Positions 4,627 through 15,400 of a DNA stretch of 16,598 nt are shown here, piece by piece. The stretch covers positions 1 to 16,598 of the forward strand of contig JAZNGX010000032.1 in NCBI GenBank assembly GCA_045576675.1. Reading direction: 5' to 3'. The notes under the pieces were generated by a model. It did no database searches and had not been told where the DNA came from. It worked only from the letters and a program-made list of their open reading frames with translations. Position numbers and translations under genes: made by a program. The DNA is from JAZNGX01 sp045576675. Its GTDB lineage: Bacteria; Bacillota; Clostridia; Monoglobales; Firm-18. Position 1 is the stretch's first letter, and each line of letters opens with the position of its first letter.

Positions 4627-6852
4627 ATGGTATATGATATTAAATTTACTAAAGGTTCGCCGTTAATTAAAAATCATTTAATGCTTGGCGGCGATAATAG
4701 CAAAGAAATAATTGAAGTTTCAAATAAATATATTATAAGAAATGGCAAACCATGGTTTCCAATGATGGGCGAGTATCATTATTCAAGAGCAAATAAAAGT
4801 GAATGGAGAACCGAGCTTTTGAAAATGAAGGCAGGCGGAATCAGTATTGTTGCTTCGTATGTTATTTGGATACATCACGAGGAGCTTGAAGGAGAATATA
4901 AATTCTCAGATAACTGTGATATACGTGAATTTGTTAAGACGTGTTATGATTGTGGATTACACGTGTTGTTAAGAATCGGACCATGGGTTCACGGTGAAGT
5001 TAAATATGGCGGATTTCCCGAATGGCTTGTTAAAAAAGGCATACCATTAAGATGTAATAATCCCGAATATTTAAGCTATTGCAAAAAATGGTACGGTGAG
5101 CTCGCAAATCAGCTTGAAGGTCTGATGTTTAAAGACGGAAATAGTTTGCTTGGGGTTCAGATTGAAAATGAGCTTCAGCGTGATGCACAGCATCTTGAAA
5201 CATTGCTTGGTATTGCTAAAGGGGTCGGTTTTGATGCACCGTTGTATACTGCTACGGCGTGGGGTATCCCTACAGATGCAGATTTGCCCGAAAAGATATT
5301 TTTACCAGTGTTTGGTGCATATACTGAGCGTCCGTGGGCGGGGCATATAAACAAGTGTGAACCTGTTAAACATTATTTCTTTTCAGAAGTGCGTAATGAC
5401 CATACAATTGGTGCTGACCTTATACCATCAGTTGAAAGTGGTTACGGAAATATTGATTATTCGATGTATCCTTATGCAACCTGCGAAATGGGTGGTGGAA
5501 TACAAAATACATATATAAGACGTGGTGTGCTTGATGAATATGAAATTCCGTCGCTGACGGTTACAAAAATAGGTTGTGGTAATTGTCTTAGTGGTTACTA
5601 TGTTTATCACGGAGGTAGAAATCCGGTCGGTAAAACAGGTACATTGCAGGAAAGCAGAAAAAGCGGATATCCAAACGATTTGCCTGCAATAGATTATAGC
5701 TATCAGGGTGCAATCGGAGCGTGGGGAACACCAAATATCCATTATGGTGGAATAAGAGTGTGTTCGATGTTTTTGGAACATTTTGGGGATTTGCTTGCTG
5801 ATTGCGACCCGGTTTTCCCTGATAATAAAATAACATCTGTCAGCGATTGCGAAACCTTAAGATATTGTAACAGAGACAATGACGGAAGAGGGTTTATATT
5901 TATTAATAATTATTCACGGTGTTATCCGTTAAAAAACCACACTGACGTAAGATTTAAAATAGGCGAAAGGATATTCCCTGAATTTGGTATAAAAGTAGAT
6001 GACTGTGATTATGGGATTTTGCCATACAATCTGCCTGTTGGAAATGTTATTATCAGCTTTGCAACTGTTCAACCGCTTTGTATTAATGATAACACTTGGT
6101 TTTTCTTTAAGGCGTTTGATAAGGATTATATTTATCTTGATAAAACAACAGTTGATACAGTTGACGGAAATTTTAGTATTATTGAAAAAGATGATATGCT
6201 AGTGCTTTCTGAAATTAAAAGCACAATAAAAATTATCGACAAAACAGGGAAAATTATAAAACTAAATGTTGTCACAAAAGAACAGGCAAAGCATATAAGC
6301 ATACATAATAACAAGGTGTTTTTAAGCAAGTGTGAGTTGTATAGTGACAGCGATATGGTATATGCTTATGATACAAACTGCGAAAATTTTGATATAAGTG
6401 TATTTGATGGGATGAAGTTTAAATCACTTGAAACCGAGCATTTGCAAAGCTTTAAACAAAAGGTTGAGTTTGAAGAGCTTGACGTTAATTTACTTAGTCA
6501 CAGAGATTTGGAAGAGTTTGAACTAAGTAGCAGTTTGCGTAAGCTGTGGAAGTTAAAGCTTCCCGAAGACCGTAATGATTTGATACTGAAGTTTGATATA
6601 ACGGGTGACATTGCACAGCTTTATGCTGACGGAAATCTTGTTGCCGATATGTTTTTAAACGGAACTGAATGGGAGGTTGGCCCTGATAAGTTTTTAAACT
6701 GTGAAACATTGTTACTTACGGTTTCTTATCTTGAACCGGGAGGAAAATATATGGAAACAGAAAAAAACAGCGGTCTTAAGATACATAGCATTAACGCAGT
6801 TAAACGAAAAACTATTAAAGTTGAGAATTGGCAGGAGGTGAACGTGAAATGA
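4627..6852 (+). CDS. GH35-family beta-galactosidase, cytoplasmic
   Basis: This 741-residue enzyme should hydrolyse terminal beta-galactose from oligosaccharides. The TIM barrel spans about residues 30-385: GEYHYSRANKSEW (48-60) at its start, RIGPWVHGEVKYGGFPEWL (116-134), then the acid/base motif QIENE with Glu182 as proton donor. Glu287 in ATCEMGGG is the likely nucleophile. Beta-sandwich domains follow, the last resembling a jelly roll (about 635-720, ITGDIAQLYADGNLVADMF). There is no signal peptide, so it acts on sugars already imported. The ATG follows AGGTGA by 6 bases. The gene sits between the two permease genes, and its stop overlaps the next start (ATGA at 6849-6852), implying coupled translation. 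The substrate could be galactan or rhamnogalacturonan side chains or host glycans; the sequence alone does not decide. Confidence 0.88.
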   Translation: MVYDIKFTKGSPLIKNHLMLGGDNSKEIIEVSNKYIIRNGKPWFPMMGEYHYSRANKSEWRTELLKMKAGGISIVASYVIWIHHEELEGEYKFSDNCDIREFVKTCYDCGLHVLLRIGPWVHGEVKYGGFPEWLVKKGIPLRCNNPEYLSYCKKWYGELANQLEGLMFKDGNSLLGVQIENELQRDAQHLETLLGIAKGVGFDAPLYTATAWGIPTDADLPEKIFLPVFGAYTERPWAGHINKCEPVKHYFFSEVRNDHTIGADLIPSVESGYGNIDYSMYPYATCEMGGGIQNTYIRRGVLDEYEIPSLTVTKIGCGNCLSGYYVYHGGRNPVGKTGTLQESRKSGYPNDLPAIDYSYQGAIGAWGTPNIHYGGIRVCSMFLEHFGDLLADCDPVFPDNKITSVSDCETLRYCNRDNDGRGFIFINNYSRCYPLKNHTDVRFKIGERIFPEFGIKVDDCDYGILPYNLPVGNVIISFATVQPLCINDNTWFFFKAFDKDYIYLDKTTVDTVDGNFSIIEKDDMLVLSEIKSTIKIIDKTGKIIKLNVVTKEQAKHISIHNNKVFLSKCELYSDSDMVYAYDTNCENFDISVFDGMKFKSLETEHLQSFKQKVEFEELDVNLLSHRDLEEFELSSSLRKLWKLKLPEDRNDLILKFDITGDIAQLYADGNLVADMFLNGTEWEVGPDKFLNCETLLLTVSYLEPGGKYMETEKNSGLKIHSINAVKRKTIKVENWQEVNVK
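6833..6841 (+). promoter_or_regulatory. Ribosome binding site that fixes the second permease start
   Basis: AGGAGGTGA lies 7 bases before ATG 6849 and inside the end of the GH35 gene. It favours 6849 over the in-frame TTG at 6828, which would lie upstream of this site. Confidence 0.85.
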
Positions 6853-7730
6853 AAATAAAACCTACACCGGGCGAAAGAGCTTTTAATATCCTTAATATAG
6901 TATTTATGGTTTTGTTTTCTGTTGCAGCGTTGTATCCGTTTTTGTATCTGCTTGCACGTTCGTTTAGTTCGCCAGAAGCAACCTTTACCAAAATAACAAT
7001 TTTGCCACAGGGCTTTGTATGGGAAAATTATGAAAGAGTTCTTCGTAATTCTGATATTGGTACAGGCTTTAAAAATGCAATACTGCGAACAGTGCTTGGA
7101 ACAGGGATTAACCTTACAATGTCTGTTATGGCTGCGTATCCTTTATCAAAAAGATACTATCCGCACAGAAATCTGTGGACAGGACTTATAATATTTACTA
7201 TGTTTTTCAGCGGAGGTATGATACCGGGATATCTGCTGATAAAGAGTCTTCACCTTAACAACACAATATGGGCAATGATATTACCCGGTGCAATTAATAC
7301 CTATAATATGATTATAATGAGAAACTTTTTTATGTCGTTGCCGGAGTCTCTTGAAGAGGCTGCACGAATTGACGGAGCGAATGATATTCTTGTTCTTGTG
7401 CGAATTATATTGCCAATGTCCAAACCAATTCTTGCAACAGTAGCACTGTGGTCAATGGTGGGACACTGGAATGCATGGTTTGATTGCCTGATTTACATAA
7501 CAGACCCTGCAAAACACGTTTTACAGGTTGTTTTAAGAAGAATAGTTCTTGAGGGTACTGCACAGATGCTTAATCCGAATTCTTCAGAATTTGATGCAAC
7601 GCAAATAGTCAATTCTGAAAACATAAAGGCAGCAACAATTATGGTTGCAACCTTGCCGATAGTTATGATTTACCCATTTTTACAGAAATATTTTGTAAAG
7701 GGTATAATGGTTGGTTCATTAAAAGGCTAA
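6849..7730 (+). CDS. YtcP/LplC-type sugar ABC transporter permease
   Basis: This 293-residue permease is the second half of the membrane channel, partnering the one at 3666. The N-terminus KPTPGERAFNILNIVFMVL is typical of the YtcP/LplC group, and the first membrane helix is about residues 13-35. The ATPase-contacting EAA motif is at 170-177 (EAARIDGA) with ILPMSKP after it. The C-terminus IYPFLQKYFVKGIMVGSLKG is the family's standard ending. The start codon overlaps the GH35 stop by four bases. No ATP-binding subunit gene is seen in the window, so a shared MsmX-type ATPase elsewhere is likely, as in Bacillus subtilis oligosaccharide importers. Confidence 0.93.
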   Translation: MKIKPTPGERAFNILNIVFMVLFSVAALYPFLYLLARSFSSPEATFTKITILPQGFVWENYERVLRNSDIGTGFKNAILRTVLGTGINLTMSVMAAYPLSKRYYPHRNLWTGLIIFTMFFSGGMIPGYLLIKSLHLNNTIWAMILPGAINTYNMIIMRNFFMSLPESLEEAARIDGANDILVLVRIILPMSKPILATVALWSMVGHWNAWFDCLIYITDPAKHVLQVVLRRIVLEGTAQMLNPNSSEFDATQIVNSENIKAATIMVATLPIVMIYPFLQKYFVKGIMVGSLKG

Positions 7731-7758
7731 TTATAAATTTAGAAAGGAATGGTAAATT

Positions 7759-9324
7759 ATGAAAAAAATGTTAAAGGTATTTGCACTTGTTTTAGCTGTT
7801 GCTTTGTTTGCAACAGGTTGCGGTGGAAAGAAAGAAGAGAAAACAGGTGAAAACGATGTTACAAAAATTTCGTGGACCGCATGGCTTGGTGCACCTGTAA
7901 ACGAAGATGCGGATATGATAAAGTATTGGAATGAAAAATTGAATGTAGAACTTGATGTCTGGAATATTGAAGCTGCAAATTATATTGAAACAATTGCACT
8001 TAAGATTGCCGGCGGAGAAATCCCTGATGTAATTTATATTCCTCAGACATCAGCATATACAAAGTATGCAAAGGACGGAATTTTAGCCGAAATAACTGAA
8101 GAGCAGATTAAAGAATATGCCCCTAAATTATATGAAACATATTTGAAGGAAGACCCCAACGCATTGTCATATAGAAAGGTTGATGGTGCATTATATGGTT
8201 TGCCGGCACTTTCAACAAAGTATAGAAGACCTATGGCATACAGAGGCGACTGGATGGAAAAACTTGGTGTTGAAAAACTTCCAGAGGATTTTGCCGAGTT
8301 TGAAGATTTAATGTACAAATTTGCACTTAATGACCCTGATGGAAATGGTGCAAAAGATACTTATGGTATGTCTGCAGGTGGTGTGTATGCAGTTTATGGT
8401 GCTTATGGACTTGTACCTGAATACTGGCTTGAAAATGACGACGGCAGGCTCATTTATGGTGGTGTTCATCCCAAGATGAAGGAAGCTCTTGGTATACTTC
8501 GTAAATGGTATGCTGATGGAGTTTTAGATCCCGAGTTCATTGTTCCCGAAAAACAAAGCGGTTCAAGCAATATGTCAACCCCGTTTGTTACAGGTCGTAT
8601 CGGTTTCACTGCTAATGGTGAGGACTGGCATTTTAAACCAAAATTTGAGCAGTCTCTTGAAGCTGCAGACTGGGAAGGCGACAATGTAAAAGAGCTACGT
8701 AAGGTTGATGCATATGCTGCAGACAGCATAAAGCTTGGTTTGCCTGTAAAAGGACCTTATGGCGATCAGGGACTTGGATCATCAAGTACAATTGGTGCAA
8801 AGGGTGCAACGCTTGCATTCAGTGCAGAGCTTGCAGACAATCCTGAAAAGCTTAAGAAAATATTTGAAGTGATTGAAACAGTTGGATTTACTTCAAACGA
8901 AAACCTAATCACTGCAAAGAATGGTATAGAGGGCGTTCATTGGGAGTACAATGACAAAAATCAGATTGTATATCTCGATGAAAAATATCAGCAGTACACT
9001 GAAAGAGCAAAAATTGGCGCACATACTGTAATGACAACATTGGCTTCTCTCGAATGGAACAATGTCGGTCAGGAAAGTATGGTAGAATGGCGTGAAAATA
9101 CCAAAGCTTCATTTGGTTCAATTGAAAATATGTTAAAAACCGTTCTTGATTCTGAAGGATTGTATAGCGTTGAGCTTGATAAGCTTCGTTCAGAAGCATA
9201 TATTTCAATAATCACCGGCGATAAAGAGCTTGACTATTTTGATGAATTTGTTAACAATTGGTATAAAATCGGCGGTCAGAAATTAACTGATGAAGCAAAT
9301 GAGTGGTACAAGGGTATAAAATAA
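7759..9324 (+). CDS. Sugar ABC transporter solute-binding lipoprotein (LplA-like)
   Basis: The 521-residue protein captures sugar outside the membrane and delivers it to the two permeases. A lipoprotein signal is clear: positive start MKKMLK, hydrophobic core, and lipobox FATGC with Cys21 as the lipid anchor, then a charged linker (GGKKEEKTGEND). The mature part starts with a strand (TKISWTAWLG) typical of family 1 extracellular solute-binding proteins. Near 191-202 it carries DPDGNGAKDTYG, a calcium-loop-like motif usual in the LplA/YtcQ group. The length fits that group. AGAAAGGA lies 10 bases before the ATG. It is 28 bases downstream of the permease gene, and the SLH protein follows after 19 bases. 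The bound sugar cannot be read from the sequence. Confidence 0.92.
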   Translation: MKKMLKVFALVLAVALFATGCGGKKEEKTGENDVTKISWTAWLGAPVNEDADMIKYWNEKLNVELDVWNIEAANYIETIALKIAGGEIPDVIYIPQTSAYTKYAKDGILAEITEEQIKEYAPKLYETYLKEDPNALSYRKVDGALYGLPALSTKYRRPMAYRGDWMEKLGVEKLPEDFAEFEDLMYKFALNDPDGNGAKDTYGMSAGGVYAVYGAYGLVPEYWLENDDGRLIYGGVHPKMKEALGILRKWYADGVLDPEFIVPEKQSGSSNMSTPFVTGRIGFTANGEDWHFKPKFEQSLEAADWEGDNVKELRKVDAYAADSIKLGLPVKGPYGDQGLGSSSTIGAKGATLAFSAELADNPEKLKKIFEVIETVGFTSNENLITAKNGIEGVHWEYNDKNQIVYLDEKYQQYTERAKIGAHTVMTTLASLEWNNVGQESMVEWRENTKASFGSIENMLKTVLDSEGLYSVELDKLRSEAYISIITGDKELDYFDEFVNNWYKIGGQKLTDEANEWYKGIK

Positions 9325-9332
9325 TTACAAAC

Positions 9333-9340
9333 GGGGTGAT
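9333..9340 (+). promoter_or_regulatory. Ribosome binding site supporting a TTG start
   Basis: GGGGTGAT lies just before the TTG at 9344. The next residues KRIFSIIIAISLV form a normal signal peptide, so TTG is the likely start of the large SLH protein and no ATG gives a better reading. Confidence 0.75.
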
Positions 9341-9343
9341 AGC

Positions 9344-12300
9344 TTGAAACGGATATTTTCGATAATTATTGCAATATCCTTAGTTGCAGCTTGCATAACT
9401 GTTACCGCAGCAGATTATATTTCACCAATGCCGGGCGATGTTGTTCGTCCGGTAATGGGTGCTATAGAAAAAAGTCTTGCTAAAGATGATTTCGAAAGCG
9501 GTCTTAACACATTGAATTGGGCTGGACTATCCATCATTGAACAAAATGACGGAAACCATATTGGTAAAATTCCCTCAGGACAAAATGTAACTTATGGTCT
9601 TAACAGATTCTGGTTAAGCGACCATACAGTGCGTTTTAATGCTTTGCTTGAATATTCTCCCGGTGCATGGACAGAGGTTGTTGACATTAAGTATAAAAAC
9701 AATTCAACCAAAGCTAAAATAATGGTTGTTCAGCCGGCAGATAAAAGTACAAGCAGACTGATTTTACAGACCGAAGGTCAGGGTACAAATTTATGGTATA
9801 CATATAATTTACCTGCTGACCATGCTGCCTTTACAGGTAAATGGTTTTTTATGAAGGTTGTTGTCAAGGGAGACAATATTAAGATTTATATTGATTCTGA
9901 AGACAATCTTGCAATTGATGCTGACGGACTTACACTTACAAATGCTGCATTGGCATTTAAGCCGTGGGGTTCTACAATGTATATCGACAACCTTATGATT
10001 TCACGTGCAAAAGATTTGCCTGAAACAACTGTTTTACCCGAGCTGGACAATACTCGTTTGACATTGGCATATCAGGATTTTGAAAGTGGAAATCCAGCAC
10101 CTGAAAGCGGTTTTGTTGGCGGAAATGCAGAAAATGGTGCTTACACTGTAAATATTCCTGTAACAACAGGAAATATTCTTAGTGACAAATATAGTCTGGA
10201 ATTTAATATCAAAGCAAAATATACTGATATGGCAGGCGGGTATTCAAATAAACATTGTGCTATCAATGTTGGTGGTTATAAATTTAATTTGTCAAGTGCA
10301 TCTGATGGTAGTTCGGCTGTTGTTGTTGACAGAATGGCAAATGGTGCTTCTGATAACAGTACAATCAGCAGAACAGACGGAACAGGACCAAAAAATCACG
10401 CTGAAGCGGATGATATATGGTCTTATGTAAAAATCACACGTGACGGAAATAAGCTTGAATATTATTTTAACAATAAAGAAACTCCTTCATATATTTTTAC
10501 TGATACACAGCCGTTGAATGGTCAAACTGTTACGTTTGACCCTTGTACCCTTACTTCTTTGGCAATTGATAATGTTATTGTTTCGGCACCTGCTCATACT
10601 GAAAGAGTAAAAGTAATTGCAACAGATGGAGTTTCAAATATAAGTGTTGCATCAAAGTATGCTGAAAGTGTACCGGCAACAATTATTCTGGCGGCATTTT
10701 CAGACACCGGATTTGAAGGTTTATTCACAACTGATGCAATGCTAAACCCATCTGTAAATGATGGAAGAGGTTTTGCAACAACAACAGTAGCGGTTAACGG
10801 AGTTTCTGCACAGGCAACCTCTGTGATAGCATACGTGCTTGATAAAGGCTATAGTGCTGATTGCCTTACAACAGTTGGTGCATCGGCAGACGATACACAT
10901 CTTGCACTTGACATAACATCAGAAAATCCTATAACAAACGATATTATGCTTGTTATTGTTCCTGAAGGTAGTCAGATTACTGATGCAGTTTATGCAAAGG
11001 CTTTAACACTCGATGCTAATGGTCTATGTAATGAAAGCATACTTTTATCAGGCGTAATCCCTGAAGGGAATTACACTGCGGTTGTATTTGACGGAGGCAG
11101 TATCAACGGAGTAGAAAAACCATTCCAGTATTTAAGCAGTACAAATCTTGCGGCATTTCTTGTAAATTTGAATGCAAAGTCCGGTAATGAAACTGATTTT
11201 GTATCACTTGTTGCAACGAATGATGCTGAAACATATATGCGTTATATGGGTGTAACTGTAAATGAGTTCAAGGCTGTATCAGATATAAACTGGGCAAGCG
11301 TCAGAATATTTGCAGAAGCAATAAAAAATGGTGCTTTATACAGTGAACAAAATACAGGCTCTGTTTTTAATGATGCTATTTTAACTTCTATGCTTGCTAA
11401 TGCGTCATCGGCAGCGGAGCTTAAAAGAATTTTTGACTCGTTTGAAACTCAGGTTAATCCTGATGCGGATATAAAAGCTATATATAATAGCAATGGTATT
11501 ATTGAAGATGAAGTTTTTGCGGGTATGTTCAATAACAGACAAAGCTTTAAAAACACTTCTGATATAAAGAATTCATATAAAGAGCAGGTTTTGCTATCGC
11601 ACATATATAAAAGCAGTTATATGAATATATATGGAATTATTTCTCAGTACGCAAGTGTTCTTGGAATTGACATTACAAAGCTTCCAACAAATGAAAGTGC
11701 ACGTAATCAGATAATGATGAGTCTTAACTCACAACGTTGCTATAAATATTCAGATTTTGTTGCATTATATAACAACAGTATTCCAAGGCAACAGGCTCCC
11801 GTTACAGGAGGTAGCGGAGGGGGTGGAGGTGGCGGAGGTTCATACACACAGAAAGCACCTGCCACACCATCTCAAGCAACTGTGGAAGCAACATATGGCG
11901 GAGAATTGCCGCAAGTTGAGAAAAAGAGCTTTAAGGATGTTACAAACAAGCATTGGGCATACGAATACATCGAAAGTCTTTCGACATCGGGAATAATTGA
12001 TGGCTTTGCAGATGGTGTTTTTTATCCTGAAAACTCTGTGACCAGAGCACAGCTGTGCAAAATAATATCGCTTGCGTTTGAGTTAGAACAATCAGCAGAG
12101 CCCTCGTTTGAAGATGTTAATGAAGGCGACTGGTACTACAATTTTGTAAGCGCAGCTAAAAGTGCCGGAATAGTAAATGGTGACGGAAACAAATTCAACC
12201 CTGATGAAAATATAACCAGACAGGATATAGCTGTTATGTTGTTCAGAATATTGGAAAACAAAGGAATTACAGTTGAAGAAGAAAAAGAGTTTGCAGATAT

Positions 12301-12463
12301 GAATGAGGTTTCAGAATACGCACAAACTGCTGTTGCAAAAATGTCCGGTGCGGGGATTATTAATGGCTTTGATGGGGATTTTGAACCGACACGTTTTGCA
12401 ACAAGAGCCGAAGCTGCAAAGATTGTTTTTGAAACACTAAGGCTTGTTAAAGGAGGAAACTGA
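9344..12463 (+). CDS. Large cell-surface protein: two beta-sandwich domains, Gly-rich linker, three C-terminal SLH domains
   Basis: The 1039-residue protein has a signal peptide (cut near residue 22, TVTAA). Two related lectin-like beta-sandwich regions follow at about 48-225 and 242-415. Both begin with an F-E-S-G motif (DDFESGLNTLNW, QDFESGNPAP) and end with an IDN motif (MYIDNLMIS, LAIDNVIVS), suggesting an internal duplication. Residues 420-620 look Ig-like, and 625-810 are helix-rich. A Gly-rich linker with eight consecutive Gly (825-832) leads to three SLH domains at about 860-912, 920-970 and 980-1032 (for example KSFKDVTNKHWAYEYIESL, VTRAQLCKII). SLH domains anchor proteins to pyruvylated wall polymers. 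No catalytic domain was recognised. It may bind polysaccharide for the adjacent importer. The start is TTG with GGGGTGAT upstream; the stop overlaps the next start as TGATG. Confidence 0.85.
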   Translation: MKRIFSIIIAISLVAACITVTAADYISPMPGDVVRPVMGAIEKSLAKDDFESGLNTLNWAGLSIIEQNDGNHIGKIPSGQNVTYGLNRFWLSDHTVRFNALLEYSPGAWTEVVDIKYKNNSTKAKIMVVQPADKSTSRLILQTEGQGTNLWYTYNLPADHAAFTGKWFFMKVVVKGDNIKIYIDSEDNLAIDADGLTLTNAALAFKPWGSTMYIDNLMISRAKDLPETTVLPELDNTRLTLAYQDFESGNPAPESGFVGGNAENGAYTVNIPVTTGNILSDKYSLEFNIKAKYTDMAGGYSNKHCAINVGGYKFNLSSASDGSSAVVVDRMANGASDNSTISRTDGTGPKNHAEADDIWSYVKITRDGNKLEYYFNNKETPSYIFTDTQPLNGQTVTFDPCTLTSLAIDNVIVSAPAHTERVKVIATDGVSNISVASKYAESVPATIILAAFSDTGFEGLFTTDAMLNPSVNDGRGFATTTVAVNGVSAQATSVIAYVLDKGYSADCLTTVGASADDTHLALDITSENPITNDIMLVIVPEGSQITDAVYAKALTLDANGLCNESILLSGVIPEGNYTAVVFDGGSINGVEKPFQYLSSTNLAAFLVNLNAKSGNETDFVSLVATNDAETYMRYMGVTVNEFKAVSDINWASVRIFAEAIKNGALYSEQNTGSVFNDAILTSMLANASSAAELKRIFDSFETQVNPDADIKAIYNSNGIIEDEVFAGMFNNRQSFKNTSDIKNSYKEQVLLSHIYKSSYMNIYGIISQYASVLGIDITKLPTNESARNQIMMSLNSQRCYKYSDFVALYNNSIPRQQAPVTGGSGGGGGGGGSYTQKAPATPSQATVEATYGGELPQVEKKSFKDVTNKHWAYEYIESLSTSGIIDGFADGVFYPENSVTRAQLCKIISLAFELEQSAEPSFEDVNEGDWYYNFVSAAKSAGIVNGDGNKFNPDENITRQDIAVMLFRILENKGITVEEEKEFADMNEVSEYAQTAVAKMSGAGIINGFDGDFEPTRFATRAEAAKIVFETLRLVKGGN

Positions 12464-15400
12464 TGGTTAAGAAAATATTAAGTATTATACTGGCAGTAAC
12501 CATACTATCAGGTCTTTGTGTTTTTGCACAGGATACTAAAGGGTTTGTATGGAAAAGTTGGGACGATAAAAGTCGTGAGGTTGTGGGGCAGTATAAGGTA
12601 GAAAGCTATTCTTATATTGAAAATATGATTGTTGACAGAAATTATCGCGTTGATTTTACTGCAGAAATTACTGACGGCGACAATCGCAAACCGGCAGTGT
12701 ATATAAGAGCTGATAAAAATATGAACGGTTACAGACTACAGTTTTACAAAGATAAACTAAGTGTTGAACGTGTTGATAACGGTGCTGCAACAATTTTAAT
12801 TGAAAAGAATTATGATTATAGCAGCAAAAGCTTTTATATTATGACTGACGGGGACACATTATCAGTCGGCAGTGGTGATAACGAGTTAATAAGCATTACT
12901 GAAAATGAATCTGTAGACAGTGGATTTTTTGCTGCGGATTGTGCAGATGGCAAGCTTGTTTTGTCTGACATAAAAATTACCGCAGTATCAAACCCTGAAG
13001 ATGATTATTACAGAGCAAATCCTTCTATGGATTACAAAAAAAGCAGATATATTGAGGATATTAAAAAAATTAAAGCTCTTGGTTTTATGACTGCATTTGA
13101 AGATGGAAGCTTCAAGCCTTTTAAAAGTGTCACAAGAGCAGAGCTTGCACTTATTATAACGAGGATGATGAATTCTCCCGTTAAATCGGCACAGTATGCT
13201 TTTAAAGATATTGACAGCAGTTTTGAATATTACAAGGCTTGTGCCTTTAGCGTTATAAACGGATGGATGGATACAGAAGATGGTGCTTTTTATCCCGAAA
13301 GAAATGCAACTTACGAAGAAGCAGTTCGTGCATTAGTGCTTATAAGCGGAAGAATTCCTTTTGATGTAAAAGACGAATATGCATATTTTAAACTTGCTAA
13401 TGAGGCGGGGATAACTGCAGGTGTAAATGAAGCATCAGTTTTAACACGTGAGCTTATGGCACATCTTTCAATTAACACTGCAGAGTGTGAGCTTATGTAT
13501 ATGTCACAGACAGGTGACAGAATACAGTTTTCAACAGCAAAGGATAAAACTATTTTAAGTGAATACCACAACATATATGCACTTGAAGGGCGTGTTACAT
13601 ACACAGAAATCAGTGGTTTGTATTCGGCTGCAGGTTGCCGTGACGGTGCGGTTGTAATTGATGGATATCTTGTTGAAACAGGAACATCTGATATTTCGGA
13701 TTATCTTGGCTGGTATGTTGAGTTTTATGGTAAATTAAATGAAGATAAAGAAACATATACAATGCTTTATTTTGAACAGATTGAACGTCGTAACCGTCCA
13801 CTCACAGTAGATGCATTAAATATTGAACCCGGGACTAACGTACAGGAGTTCTTTTATACAGACGGCAGAAAAACAGAGAAGCTTTCATTACCTACAAATC
13901 TTATTTATTTGTACAACGGTGGTGTAGTATCTCCTGCAGATGGTTATCTGAAGCCTGAGGTTGGTTCTGTAACATTTATATTTAACAATGGTGAATTGTT
14001 TGCTGCAACCATAAAGTCTTTTGACACAATGATTGTCGGAAGTGTATCATACACAACGGGTGAGATTTATGATAAATATTTTAACAAAACAATAACACTC
14101 GATTCTGAGCAATGCAGCTATACAATTTTCAGCAATGGAAAGAAGATTTCATTAACAAGTATTTATCAGAACAGTGTCTTAAATGTGGCACAGTCACCAG
14201 GCACAGACAAGCACTACACTGTTTATGCTTCACAGACACGTGTTAATGGAGTGCTGCAGGCTGAGGACAGCTCTTCGCCATATAATGTAACAATTGAGGG
14301 CAATGAATATAAAACATTAAAATATGGCAGAGATGCATATAATGCAAACTCAGTGAAACGCCCGATTGTAGGCGAAAAAATAACAGCGTATCTTGACTAC
14401 AACGGAAATATTGCACTTATGATTTCTGAAGCATTGGCTGATAATTATGGTTATTTGATTAAGATTGCCAACTCAAACAAAATGGACGGAAAGTATATTG
14501 CTGCGATATTTACTGCTGGCGGTGAGCTTATTACCCCATACCTTGCAGGAACTGTAAAGCTTGATAATATCGATACTGATTGCAGAAATGCATTACCTGC
14601 TAAAATTTCAACAGCTCAGTTAATTGAATTCAGATGTAATTCAAAAGGTCTTCTTGTTGAAATAAACACGGCTCAAAGTGGTAGCTATGGCAGTGCCCCT
14701 TTGGTTTTAGGTCAAACATATAGCAACACAAAATATGTTTCGTCAAATCATTCACTTGATTCAAAGGCATATGTTGATTGGAAGACAACGGTAATAATTG
14801 TTCCTCAGAATCCTGATGAGCTTGAGGAGTATGCAAGTGTTAAAAGAGAGTATTTTAAAGATGGAAAAACATACACGGTAAATTGTTATAACGTAAATGA
14901 TTTTGATATTCCTGAATTTATTGTTTTAAATGAAGGAAGTGTTACGGAGACTGTTGAAAAGCTGCCGAGAGCATTTGTGTTTGACCATATTTCAAAAGCA
15001 CTTGCTGTAGATGGCGAGGAATACACAGCGTTAAACGGTTTTTATAAAGGAAAAACCTCAGTGCTAAGAATAAAAGATGGGAAAGAATCAGTTTTTGCTT
15101 CACTTCAAAAGGGTGATGCGATTTTCTTGATGGAAGATGCACGTGGAAATGTTTCCAATTATTCATTGATTTATAGCGCAAGCTCAGGACAGATTGGTTC
15201 AAACAATCCGCTTGTTACATTGTCTGCAGATAAAGTTGTAGTGGCAGGCAAAGTTGTAAAGCTTGACAGAACAGAACGTCGTGTACGAATTGATGTGGGT
15301 AACGGCACTGTTGTTGAAAAGGCATACTATATGGGAAGCGTAAATGCCACATATGCGTACAACGCTTCGCCTGATTTACTTGAGCTTTCTTCATTTTCAA

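Noticed and set aside
5428..5836. Minus-strand open frames within the GH35 gene
   Set aside because: They are frame shadows of a well-recognised coding region with catalytic motifs, and have no ribosome binding sites or family resemblance.
6828..6848. TTG at 6828 as the start of the second permease
   Set aside because: It lies before the AGGAGGTGA site, which is correctly spaced for the ATG at 6849.
11822..11848. Gly-run region as a possible sequencing or assembly slip in the SLH protein
   Set aside because: The frame stays open with mixed Gly codons and goes straight into good SLH domains; Gly-rich linkers before SLH domains are common.
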